From assembly GCA_025266875.1 (NCBI GenBank), contig JALLLT010000004.1, forward strand, positions 1,426,001 through 1,490,000: a stretch of DNA of 64,000 bases, written 5' to 3'. This stretch comes from Fennellomyces sp. T-0311 (taxonomy: Eukaryota > Mucoromycota > Mucoromycetes > Mucorales > Lichtheimiaceae). This document shows, piece after piece, positions 13,241-23,323 of this stretch. Every line of letters begins with the position of its first letter. Position 1 is the first letter of the stretch. Both the position numbers and the translations under genes were made by a program. The notes below the pieces were generated by a model. It had not been told where the DNA came from. It worked only from the letters and a program-made list of their open reading frames with translations, and did no database searches.

Positions 13241-15310
13241 AGTTTTAAAGTTGGTTCTTAAAGACCCGGTAACTGTCACGCAGGAAGAAAGCGAATGGAC
13301 TATCACGCCAGATGAAAGTGAATCAATTACAGAGTCACCGAAAAGAAAGGTGATCGCCAAAACTAAGAAAAGAATATCAGTTCTTACACCCGAGAAAATG
13401 GAAGCAACTATCAATCCATAGGAAAATGAATTGGCTGACGAACTAGAGGAAGACTATCAAATTGTCAATTATGGGAGAAGTACGTCAGCTGTCAAACTTA
13501 AGCGAGCTTTATATAAGAGGACTTGAAAACGTATTTTTACAGCAAGCATAGTTGAAGAACAGAAGTGGCATCCAGTCTTTCACCCAAGACTCCCAATCGC
13601 CACACCTCCAGACTACTTTGCTAACAAGAACGGTATCGTTTGTTCACGTGCTTACAGAAGGTTTCATCGGTTGACCCCAATCAAAACCATCAATACGACA
13701 TTTTTATTCTATATCTAAACCATACCGCCAAGTCACATAAGTACTTCCATGTTGAAGGAAATTATGGTGAATACATTCTTCAAGGTGGACTTCGACAGCG
13801 ACAAGCGCCACATATACATACCACAAGAACGAAGATCAAAATAACTGTGTCCGCGAAAACCTCACCTTATACGACTTGCTGGCACTGCAAAAGTTGGAAG
13901 GTGCACTGTAGTCAGGAGTAGTTCAAAGGTTATAATTTATTGCTGGGAGGCGTCGGACCTACTCCTGGAGGTATTAGGTCGCCCCTTGCGGTACCTATGT
14001 TTGTTTGAATATTGGAAAGAGAGTAGGATTCCATGCTTAAAAAACCGTAAAGGAGAAAAAAAGCAGGTCGGTGTAGAGGAAGATAATAGACAACTGGGGT
14101 TACTATATTATACTAGATTTATGACTTTCGGGAACCACACATATCATGTGTGATTTCCGTATGCCGGTTCAGCCAGCTCTTGGGTGCTGTTTCCAGTACT
14201 TTTCTCAATATCTTGATGGTCGGCACTCGGATGGGCCAGTTTGTCGATCTAATGTAGGGTTTGGAGCGGTGTGTAGTCAGGAGTATACATGACACTTTGC
14301 AGTTCGACCTTTATCTTGACTCGGACCAGTGGGGACGTTTACACTCTTATTAACTGACACAGTCCCCAGTCTTCTACAAACGATGGTGGATACCAATTTG
14401 CTTGCCTTATATTTGACACTGTCACAAAGCGGCCAAATAGGAAATCTATTACTATACTGATGCGTCAGATCGTAATGAAATCTTTTAAGGGCCTTCCACT
14501 GACGACAACCTCATGATCAGTTTTAGCGACGGCGATAAGTCGAACCATTTCTTGAAAAATCTCGAATATACCACTGAGTCCGGATTCAATCATCGCACGT
14601 ACGGGTCAACGGAAGATACTACACTGAATAAGATAAAAGAGCAAAAATAATCCCCAAGAAAAAGTCAATACCTGGACCACTGCCATTGGTAACCGAAACG
14701 ACAAGGCGGACATGTATTGGTAATCTACCATGGCTTGGACGATCGTTTAGCTAGTATGAAGTATCAGACTTGGGTCATGTCCGCGGATTGGGCGCCAACC
14801 TCAGAATGTTCAAGTTGTTTCCCTCAATATTTGGATATACCTCTGTAGGCCTGACTGCTGATGGAAATAACGGTGAGAATGGCATGACCACGAAAAATCC
14901 AAGGCATTTCCAATTTCGTGTAGCCCGCGTTGTGGCATATGCTTTCGTTGACGGTTAAGTTGAAGAGCGACATACTGTTAAGCACGTTAACGAGGATATG
15001 CAGATCAATTTTGCGCTAAACTCGAGATGGGTATCCTCAGTGGAGGAAGATATCAGGTCATGGCAACACTTGCAACGTTGCAAGTGACCCAGCTGAGCGA
15101 AAGGAGTTTTCGTCAAAACAAAAGGCCGAAGTGGGCCTATCCGCTCCTCTCAGAAATGTCAAAGCCGGGTGATCCACCAAGAGAGAAGTCAACTAGGACA
15201 GTATGGAGAAGGTGGCTTTCGTTGAAGTCTACTTATACCAAATCATTTGGGGGTGTGAAAATAGAGAACTGTCGAATATCATTATATACCCAAATAAGAC
15301 TTATATGAAA
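13240..15310 (+). pseudogene. Decayed coding fragments of unknown origin
   Basis: Several short plus-strand stretches read like former coding sequence but are broken by stops. A Glu/Lys-rich frame runs from about 13263 to 13524, with one TAG in the middle (near ...EATINP). A stretch near 13560..13670 contains KWHPVFHPRLPIATPPDYF. Another near 14515..14650 contains GDKSNHFLKNLEYTTESGF, and one near 14770..14958 contains GLGANLRMFKLFPSIFGY. They could belong to one dead gene or transposon ORF interrupted by the element at 13921..14271. I do not recognise the family. Base composition is no different from the flanks. Confidence 0.35.
13921..14271. mobile_element. SINE-like element, copy A
   Basis: 351 bp flanked by a perfect 14-bp direct repeat, TGTAGTCAGGAGTA, at 13907..13920 and 14272..14285. 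Its interior is a diverged relative of 30501..30811. Both begin GTT(C/G)AAA. Both share a block ending GGTCGC(C/T)(C/T)CCTTGCGGTAC, an A-rich block with CCATG followed by AAAAAACC, and a TGTGATTTC...TGGGTGC block. Each copy has different flanking repeats, as expected for target-site duplications. The long duplication fits target-primed reverse transcription (SINE or short LINE derivative) rather than a DNA transposon or solo LTR. No pol III boxes or poly(A) tail were recognised, so the class is inferred. Confidence 0.7.
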
Positions 15311-16301
15311 CACATTGAGTGCTTGTACATTACGTATTAAGATAGCAAGATATGTAAGTAGTTGTCTGCAATGATTTTACCACGGCTTTTTGTAAAAATC
15401 ACGCTTTTCTGTACGGTCACTCGAATCACACCACAAATCGGTAGTATAGGCGACAAATGCGCTTTCATGATGCTAATCAATATATACACATATTCCATTT
15501 AAACTTCGCAACAGTATCATTTCTAAGTGAGAAAATGCCGTGTGTATGCGGTGATGTACCGTGGGTACCCTGAAATTTTGTGTTACTTTTTTGTCATTAA
15601 TCTCATAAACATTCGCTTTGATAACACGAGTTGCACATTTCTTATGCACCAAAGTCGTACATAGCTACTACTACGGTGTAGCATAGTAAGCGATATGTTT
15701 GCCAAAGTATAGATGTAGTTCTTTCATCAAACAGGTGACATGCACTTTACCATTCCGCCGAAAAAGCAGCCGAGATAGAAAACTACTAGTACAACTACAC
15801 GCCCGTATCGGTCAGTGAAGTTCATACTGAAGCTTCGTACTTTGTCTTTCTAACATGAGCGTATCTTAAAGATAATATGGTTAGGGTATATGTTACAAAA
15901 AGTTAAGTGTTTACTGTGTGTTCATGGTTGTATCTTTTGCATTCTTGAAAAAACGAATTTCAGTTCTGGTCCAGAACTTAGCTTTAAAGTGTAGGGAAGT
16001 AAAATAATATGTGTCAGGTATTACTTCAATTTGGGGGATCGCCAAATGAGTTCTTACAGTTGGGAATATGACAAAGAAAATCAACTGTGCATATATATAT
16101 TTGTGTTAAATTATACCAACCAGCAACACAACACCTTCTGTGTATGTATAACGGCACTTTTATGTATGCTGATAAAAAAAAATCGATTACACAAGTATGC
16201 CGGTTCTATGAAACACGGTTTCCATAGACAAACACAGTGACCATTTCCGATTTCATTATAACAAACATACAGATGCCAATATTGACATCAACGTATCGTA
16301 A
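14286..16301. other. Mostly non-coding, AT-rich
   Basis: Apart from the coding-like scraps before 15310, this holds no sustained reading frame and no recognisable RNA gene. Short frames such as 16031..16240 have no features that support a gene. Confidence 0.45.
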
Positions 16302-16739
16302 CCTACCGTCATAGCGTCGTCCAAGCGGACTCACGTTTCGAAAGCATCCCATCCATTCTGGGCTACAATATCCATCGGCCAAAGCTACTACCCAAATCCA
16401 TCGAAGCAATTCACGATTGCGGTCAAATGCAGCACCACCTTAAGTAGTGATATTCTACAACGTATCGCTGCTAGCGATAATCACGAACGCCAGCTCCTTA
16501 CGCTGAATACGTCATTCACAGATTATACTAGCATACTCAGTGAAGTTCTGAAGCACACAAACCACGAAGCTGTCATGCCATTTACCTGGCCTTCGTTCGA
16601 AAGCTCCACTGACATGCAGCGTCGTCTCGGAAGGGCGATAAGACTCATCTACATGTATTTCCTTCGAAATGCACCCGTTATAAGAACTATACGACGTCTT
16701 ACAAACGGACATTCATCTTCGATTGTTCCAAGCCAATGA
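16302..16739 (+). pseudogene. Open frame of 145 codons without an early ATG
   Basis: A stop-free plus-strand frame runs from after a TAA at 16299 to the TGA at 16737. It contains DILQRIAASDNHERQLLTL, ILSEVLKHTNHEAVMPFTWP and RRLGRAIRLIYMYFLRNAP. Composition is protein-like, with amphipathic helices and balanced charge, but the first ATG falls in mid-frame and no splice-supported start is obvious. It is probably an exon or relic of a larger gene. I do not recognise the family. Confidence 0.35.
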
Positions 16740-17697
16740 TCCAATATTGCCGACCACACTTCGCTAAGTACGTTGCAATACTGAGATTCTTCAACGATGC
16801 ACCAACCGACAACGAAAAAATACTCTATTACACATGCGAATGCTTTAACCAACTCAAACATTCTTGACAACAGGTACTCCAACCTGGTAATCAGCAGCAA
16901 ATAGTTTTCTCGAAGTCATCGCGTACTCTGTGGTTTTGGGATATCTCAGCGAAGAAGTACTGCTTCTCCAGTTCTCTTCAAGTGGTTCAGAGGAAAACAA
17001 AGATCACACCTGCAGTTACACGCTGAAACAACTCGAAGGAATGTAGAATCTCTTAAAATTGGGTGCAAGCAGGTTCCGCAAAAGACAGTTCACCACATTT
17101 TACATTCCAAAATATTTTCACTGCGTACAGTGACCATGTGCACTTTGGGAGTGACCCTCTTTGTAAAGTATCTGTATATCAAGCCACACAGTGCAAACAG
17201 CAGGGTATGTTCCTTGGGCCAGCCAATTTCTAATCTTTCACAACAGTAGTCTCCGAATGGTGTACCCAATCTTTTGGACATACAATGAGGTGCTTTATTA
17301 AACATGGCAACGCCCCGGACCGCAGGTATACTACGTGCGAACGAGTAGTGTGATAAGCTCTCTCAGAATCGATTGCACCAGCCGAGTGTAATCGCCCTTG
17401 GCATCATGCTATAAATAAATCATCTCCACGCTTTTATGGAGCACCAAGCGGCAGCCGATTCGATCTAAATGGTTATGTCTCAGCCCAGGAACTTTTATCC
17501 AGCGTCGGCTGGGCAACAGCCTTGATAATACGGTCACGCACGTGAATTACCTCCGCTTTGAGATTGACGCATCATTCTTCTTTCAGCTACTGTTTTAAAT
17601 AATGTTGAAGGTGTGCAGTAATTCCAAGTTGCAAAAAAGAAGCAAGCGCATCCTGTATTAATGCAAATGGCAGATCACCCACGCTAGCGCAAGAACC
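16740..17697. other. No confident gene; 5' region of TAM41
   Basis: About 960 bp. A minus-strand frame at 17090..17305 (71 codons) is the longest and has no recognisable domain. The right end should hold the TAM41 promoter and possibly a short upstream exon. Confidence 0.4.
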
Positions 17698-19309
17698 TTG
17701 AGTGCCGTTCGCAATAGTCGATGTGTCAGTATTACTATTTGGCGAAGCTATAGCACGGGAAGCGTTGAAACGCATTCCTCGGGGGGTGACTCACTGCCAC
17801 CATCCATGCAACATGCACCCAATCAAAAGCAGCAGAAACCCGAACTATTCTCTTCCAATGCGCGCATTCTGGACGAGCAGCGTCATCAGGCACAGCAGCA
17901 ACAGCAGCCATTGTTTACTGATGAAACCCGGGCGCGATTGGAGCGATTGCGGCAGTTGCACTTTCATCCCACTAACATTCCAGACTCTCCTGACTTTGGA
18001 ACGAATCAGTACATCAATATCAATGAGGAGTTGAAACAACAGCTGAAGGATATTGTGTCACGGTTCAACGCCCCTATTCGGTATGCATTTGCGTATGGCA
18101 GCGGCGTGTTTCAACAGGCTGGCTATGACGCCAAGGTAAGGTTTTGGGAAGGGCCAGAACAACACTCTGTTCGCTGACGGGGGAGGGGACCTACAGAAAA
18201 AACCAATGCTCGACTTCATCTTTGGCGTGTCGCATCCTGGCCACTGGCACGCGCTCAACATGCAGCAGAACCCACACCACTATTCGGGGGTCCGGATGCT
18301 TGGGTCCAGCACGGTTGCCGCTTTGCAGGATAAAGTGGGTGCAGGCGTCTACTTTAATCCATACGTCGAAATCGATGGTGTGGTACGTAATGGGCGACGG
18401 GCACGGTTATTTTTATAGCTCACACACCCCGCCAGATGATCAAATATGGCGTTGTCTCGATCGACAAGCTGTGCAAGGATCTGATCGACTGGGAGACCCT
18501 TTACGTCGCCGGCCGGATGCACAAGCCGGTAACTACAATGCCGTTATCTGTATGCGACGTATGGCTAACGGGATAGCGTGTTCGAGCAGGTCAAGATCTT
18601 GCGCGACGATGCACGTGTGCGTCTGGCGAATCAAGTCAATCTGACCGAAGCAGTGCGGGTGGCGCTGCTGACCCTCCCAGAAAAGTTTAGCGAGGATGAG
18701 CTGTTCGAGCGAATTGCTGGCATCAGCTACACCGGCGATTTCCGAATGGTTGTGGGCGAGAACCCGAACAAGATTCGGAACATTGTTCACTCACAGATCG
18801 CACACTTCGATCGCCTTTACTTTGGCCTGCTGGATGACCTTCCCAACGTCGCTGTCTTGTCGAAGGGCCAATATCAGGTGAGTCAACCACCGTTGATCAT
18901 GTTGTCGTTGGAGAGCTAACGTTGCTGGCCAGCAAAACCTCAACCCTCACTTCCGAGCATTGATGGTTCAAAAGCTGCCGTCGACGCTGTACAAGAAGGT
19001 GCTGAACGAGCACAGGATCAACGCTCTCCGAAGCAACGTTGAGATCCCCGAGGACAAGATGGAGCTGCACCGGCAGATCGCGTCGTCGCCCGAACTGACG
19101 CAGTTCATTAACGCTGGTAAGCACGCGGATATAAGCTTTCGTTGATCGTGACACAGAATGACTAAAACCTTATTCGGGCAGGTCTTCGGCAAATCGTCGC
19201 CGGCCCGGCCATGTCGCAGTCCATCAAGGGTATTTTTACAGCCGGCCCGCTGAAGACGACGCGCTACGCATTGGAGAAGCTGCTCAAGTGGAAGCAGGCA
19301 AAGAAATAA
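17698..19309 (+). CDS. TAM41: Mitochondrial CDP-diacylglycerol synthase TAM41
   Basis: Makes CDP-diacylglycerol from phosphatidic acid and CTP at the matrix face of the inner membrane, the entry to cardiolipin synthesis. Exons 17698..18135, 18197..18382, 18436..18528, 18590..18877, 18933..19116 and 19182..19309 (introns 51-65 nt) give about 438 residues. Family landmarks are RYAFAYGSGVFQQAGY (nucleotidyltransferase-like GSG), PMLDFIFGVSHPGHWH, QNPHHYSG, GAGVYFNPYVEI, KYGVVSI, LYVAGRMHKP, SYTGDFRM and the C-terminal GPAMSQSIKGIFTAG. The 5' end is unsettled. The frame is open from 17662 and reads as an Arg/Ser-rich presequence (RNSRCVSITIWRSYSTG), but has no ATG before 17806. Either a short upstream exon supplies the start or translation begins at 17806 without that presequence. 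The gene converges on prohibitin 1, 235 bp away. Confidence 0.92.
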
Positions 19310-19333
19310 GCTATTTGTGCATACATCCTTTCA

Positions 19334-19401
19334 CACACGCACGCACGCACACACACATGCACACATACACACACACACGCACACACGCACATATACACAT
19401 G
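19334..19401. repeat. CA-rich microsatellite
   Basis: About 68 bp of CA repeats with CG and TA interruptions. It sits in the 3' gap between the convergent TAM41 and prohibitin genes. Confidence 0.88.
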
Positions 19402-19544
19402 TTCCCCTCCCCGCACCTTTTTGTAATATACAGTAAGCGCATACCCCGTTCTTTCCGTTCAACCCATCATAGACCACGTCCAAATAACACAGCAAACTGG
19501 GGCAATAAGTACTTTTTTTAATGTGAAGAAACCAAACAAAACAT

Positions 19545-20562
19545 TTAAGCGTTGACGTTGAAGAGCAAGTTGCTGCCATCGTTTCTGTTGCTGGGCAAGT
19601 AGGTGACGTTGCGCGATGCAGACAAGGTGCCGGCAATCTCCTTGGAGGCTTCGATACGACGGAATTCGACCAGACCCTGACCAGCCTTGGCAAGGGATTG
19701 CGAGATCAGCTCGGCCGCAGTAGAGTCACCCTCGGCGCGGATAATGGCTGCCTGTCGCTCATGCTCAGCACGCTCAACAACGAACTTGGCACGCTCAGCT
19801 TCTTGCTGTGCAATCTGCTTCTGCTCGACGGCGTTTGTGAATTCACGACCGAAAGTCATATGGGTCTACCATCGAGCCATTTAGCGACACTCAAACACAC
19901 ACACACACAGACTCTCTCTCTCCTGCAAAGCACAGAACTTACAATAGAGACATCCTCCAGTGCAATGTTGAAGTCCTTGGCACGCTTGTACAGTTCCTCT
20001 CGGATCTTGGCAGAGACAACCTCACGCTGGGTAATCAACTCACTGGCATCGAACTGAGCCACAATGGCCTTGAGAACTTCGTTACCGATGGATGGTAATA
20101 CTCTTTCGTCATAGTCAAGACCCAAGTTCTGGTAGATCACGGGCAAGGTCTTGATTTCAGGACGGTGAAGGACACGAAGGGTCAAGCTGACCATCTGCAT
20201 ATCTATTATCGCGTTTTAATCAACTTGCTGTGCAAAGCCGCCGCTGTCTCTGCTATTATTACCCTTGGAACCGGTGGTGGTGGAAATGTTGCGGGGCTTG
20301 GTGCGCACATCGAACAAGACGGCGCGTTGAAGCCAGGGGATCAGGAAATGAGTACCTTCGCCGGTCGATTCGTTCTTGACACCCTGAAGACGATCGAAAA
20401 TAACGGCACGGTGACCACCTTGCACTATTAAGCGTTGTCAGTGGGCATGTTTCTTGCAGCAAGTCAAGCTAAATTACCATCGTACATGGCCGACTGGATA
20501 CCGCCAACCAGCAAACCGGCAGGGATAGCAAGCTTAGCAACTTTCTCGAGAATGGCCGCCAT
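19545..20562 (-). CDS. PHB1: Prohibitin 1
   Basis: Subunit of the ring-shaped prohibitin complex in the mitochondrial inner membrane, a scaffold for m-AAA protease and for cardiolipin/PE organisation. Exons on the minus strand: 20478..20562, 20263..20424, 19943..20202 and 19545..19865 (introns 53, 60 and 77 nt), 275 residues, the usual length. The N-terminal membrane anchor is [17 protein letters not shown]. The SPFH/PHB domain follows with [48 protein letters not shown] and [10 protein letters not shown]. The C-terminal coiled coil is rich in Glu/Ala/Arg ([20 protein letters not shown]). This is the PHB1 rather than the PHB2 paralogue by these motifs. The 3' end faces TAM41, whose product supports the lipid environment prohibitin depends on. 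Confidence 0.95.
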
Positions 20563-21139
20563 TGTTTAAGTTCCTTCCTTTCAAGCAATAGCTTTCACAA
20601 CAAAAAACAGCGGCTGGAAATTTTGGACAGATTACGGTAACGAGTCACGCGCGTGACCGGGGTAGTTGCCATAGCAATCCAAGCACTTTACAACACCACC
20701 CTTACAACCTACGATCCCTATGCCGAAAACGCTGCTGCTGTCCAGGTAATACAAAGGAAAGACGCGCTGATACGCGTCATAATGCTTGATGCATGTGATG
20801 GGGTAAGAGTTTGGCGCGAAATGTAGTGTGCATGTTACTATGCAACCAGACAACAGTGCCATGGTTTTATTACTCGTTGACTTAATAGTCTATCGAATGT
20901 TTTAAGCATTTGACTCTTCCGCCACCAGAGGATCTTCTCTTTTGGAACAGTAAGATCGCTTCTAAATTTTACCGAAACCCGGCATTGTGCTTTATTTTTT
21001 TTATAAATCGTCTTGCTTTTGGTGAATAAACATGGTAGTTGTTGTATACAAGAAGATATTGTTGTTGCGAAGGGAGGGAGAGTAGCATATATCGAAGGGC
21101 TTGTTGTTTTTTATACACAAAGATTAAGGATTCCTCCAA
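20563..21139. other. Intergenic, prohibitin promoter side
   Basis: 577 bp between the start of prohibitin 1 and the stop of the TOM6-like gene, both on the minus strand. No other gene, repeat or motif was recognised. Confidence 0.5.
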
Positions 21140-21322
21140 TTAAACGGCGAGCAATTCACCAAAATTGCGCAAGAAGAAGACGGCACCAGTGAAGACGGTG
21201 ACGGACAAGGCGATGTTGAGGTTGCCCTGTCGAACTTCGGGAGCAAAGAGCTGTGCCTTCAGAGCCTGCGAGAACGATGGGACTTCCTGCTGTTGCTGTT
21301 GTTCCAATGAGAGACGGTCCAT
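21140..21322 (-). CDS. Small tail-anchored protein, TOM6-like
   Basis: Single-exon gene of 60 residues starting at the ATG 21320..21322. Layout: a short polar N-terminus with a Gln run, then FSQALKAQLFAPEV, then one hydrophobic segment (about residues 36-52, LNIALSVTVFTGAVFFL) and the end RNFGELLAV. Size, a single C-terminal membrane span and the short polar tail resemble Tom6, a small subunit that stabilises the TOM import channel in the mitochondrial outer membrane. Identity to fungal Tom6 is weak by eye, so another small tail-anchored protein is possible. It is divergently transcribed from RRS1 with 139 bp between start codons. Confidence 0.5.
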   Translation of the reverse strand: MDRLSLEQQQQQEVPSFSQALKAQLFAPEVRQGNLNIALSVTVFTGAVFFLRNFGELLAV

Positions 21323-21461
21323 GGTTTGATTAAATGGTAAAAACAGCAAGCAAAGCGTGGCCCAAAATTTATTACAACTAAGCCGCCATGTTCGGCAGCT
21401 GTTCCGACCATCCAACTTTTTTTTTCTTTTTCTGACCACTTTTTCATACTAACATACAGTC
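21323..21461. promoter_or_regulatory. Bidirectional promoter, TOM6-like / RRS1
   Basis: Only 139 bp separates the two divergent start codons. It contains a long T-rich tract (21416..21432) and no intervening frame. Both genes must take their core promoter from this stretch. Confidence 0.6.
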
Positions 21462-22201
21462 ATGGACGTTACCGAGATCCTGGAGGCACACAAGGCGCAA
21501 TTGTAAGACTCGCTGGCTTGCCCACACCCGATCTGTATGCTGATACGTTGTCGATCTACTTTGTGTTGTGTAGTAAGCCCATTACAGTCGAGAAACTTGT
21601 CCCTCTCGATTACGATGTCAATCTTCTAGCAGGCTTCGACACCAATGCATTCGACGAGAAACGGTTAACGTATGTTGGTCAGCTGTGGGAGGAGGAAGCA
21701 TGATATACTCAGATAGCTGGATCATATAGAAGCAAGAACAAGCGGGAGGAATACGTTAAGGAATTAACACGAGACAACACACAATTGCTGGTCAATGAAA
21801 TCTTCAAGCTCCCAGTGCAAAGTGCTGATACTGGCGTACTGGCCAAGTTGCCCGAACGCACCACAGTCCTGCCCCGCGAGAAGCCATTGCCGAAGGATAA
21901 GCCGCTCACGCGATGGGAGAAGTTCGCCAAGGCCAAGGGCATTCAGAACCGCAAGCGGGAGCGCATGGTGTATGATGAGGAGAAAGGAAAATATGTGCCA
22001 CGCTGGGGCTACGCTGGTGGCGAGAAGGACAAATTGGACGACTGGCTTATTGAGGTACCTCAGAATGCTGATCCGATGGAAGACCAGTATGAGAAGCGCA
22101 AGGCCGAGAAGGCTGAACGGGTGCAGAAGAATAAGAAGCGCCAGCAGCGAAATGTCGACGAAGCACTAGCGTCCATGGTGACGGGCAAACATAAGAAATA
22201 G
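21462..22201 (+). CDS. RRS1: Ribosome biogenesis protein RRS1
   Basis: Nucleolar factor that with Rpf2 brings the 5S RNP into pre-60S particles. Exons 21462..21502, 21574..21669 and 21730..22201 (introns 71 and 60 nt) give 202 residues; yeast Rrs1 has 203. Signature stretches are VPLDYDVNLLAGFD, TRDNTQLLVNEIFKLP, LPERTTVLPREKPLP, PLTRWEKFAKAKGI, RWGYAGGEKDKLDDWLIEVP and NADPMEDQYEKRKAEK. The C-terminus is a highly basic helix ending TGKHKK. Start and introns are clear. The gene converges on the PHO80-type cyclin gene, with 156 bp between stop codons. Confidence 0.95.
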
Positions 22202-22357
22202 GCGTAATAAAAGGAGCATCTGTATATGTATTTTCAATAAGGAAGGTGATTAAAAGGGAACTTGCACGATAAACTTATATACAATCTATACATAAACGAC
22301 GAAAACTATGGCACAAATATATATACACGAAAAGGAGAGCGTGAAGGGCAAGGGGAG

Positions 22358-23323
22358 TTACTGCATCAGCGTGTACGAGGCCGCCGGGACAGTCCACAGA
22401 TCGCGAGGATAGTCGGTTGCATAGTAGCACATCGGTTGTGATGGCATGCGATACTTGGTGTCACCATCCGCATGGCCGTATCCCACCAGCGTGGATGCAG
22501 ATGATGCGCTACTGTTGCTGTTGATGCTATCGGGCGTTGAAGACTGCTCCCATCGATAATCTGGGTTGTAGGACTGCTGCTGCTGCTGTTGCTGATTGTA
22601 CCAGTACGTCGGTTGCACGTAGCATGGGTATGGTTGTTGTAGTGGAGGATAATAGCTGAAGGAGTTATCGGGGTACACCCCTGTCGCATAGGTGTAAAAA
22701 AAGCAAAATTGCTGTTCAAACGTTGTGTTGCACTGGTTGACCCATCGAACGAAAGCGGACTTATCCACGTGCAGCTTATGGCTCACTTGACACAGAAAAT
22801 CAATTTCCATCTTTACCAAGGCTGATACAGGGATCATGGAGGCTCGCGACCAATAGTTCTGCACCAAAAAGAATGAGAAAACCTTCTTTTTGCCCACGCC
22901 GATTGTGCCACACACAACATTACCGCATCAACTGATCCACAGTCTTCAACAAACTTGTATGCCAGCATCAGTGCAACCATGAAGATCGGTCGCTCCGAGC
23001 CATGCATCAGTGTTTTCCGTGTGGATGGGCTCAACGATGACAAGTACTTTTGCACGTATTTCAAGCTAAACGTAACTGATCAGTTGTTGCGCTGTTCTGA
23101 GGGGACGTCTAATCCCTCACCTCGTGTATACGACCGCAGATGACATGTTGAGATAGCCGAGTACTGCTTGACAAAACGTGTGGAATTCCAATCGACGTGT
23201 GTCGTCCCAACTGTTATCGTGACTCTTTTGGCGTGGAGGATATTGGTTCCAGAGCGTGGACACCACAATGGTGCACAGGTTAGGTAGTTCGTGAGCGGAC
23301 CGTAAACAGGATACGAGCACCAT
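22358..23323 (-). CDS. PHO80/PCL-type cyclin
   Basis: Cyclin of the Pho80 family, which pairs with Pho85-like kinases in phosphate and glycogen regulation. Exons on the minus strand: 23121..23323, 22924..23065 and 22358..22858 (introns 55 and 65 nt), 281 residues. The cyclin box runs from about residue 40 to 155, with VVYTSLKYVQKYL, GSERPIFMVALMLAYKFVED, NYWSRASMIPVSALVKMEIDFL and the following helix HKLHVDKSAFVRWVNQ. The C-terminal third is disordered: aromatic-rich (PPLQQPYPCYVQP), a Gln run of seven, and Ser/Asn-rich. The first exon is well conserved in phase. The specific partner kinase is not determinable here. Confidence 0.85.
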
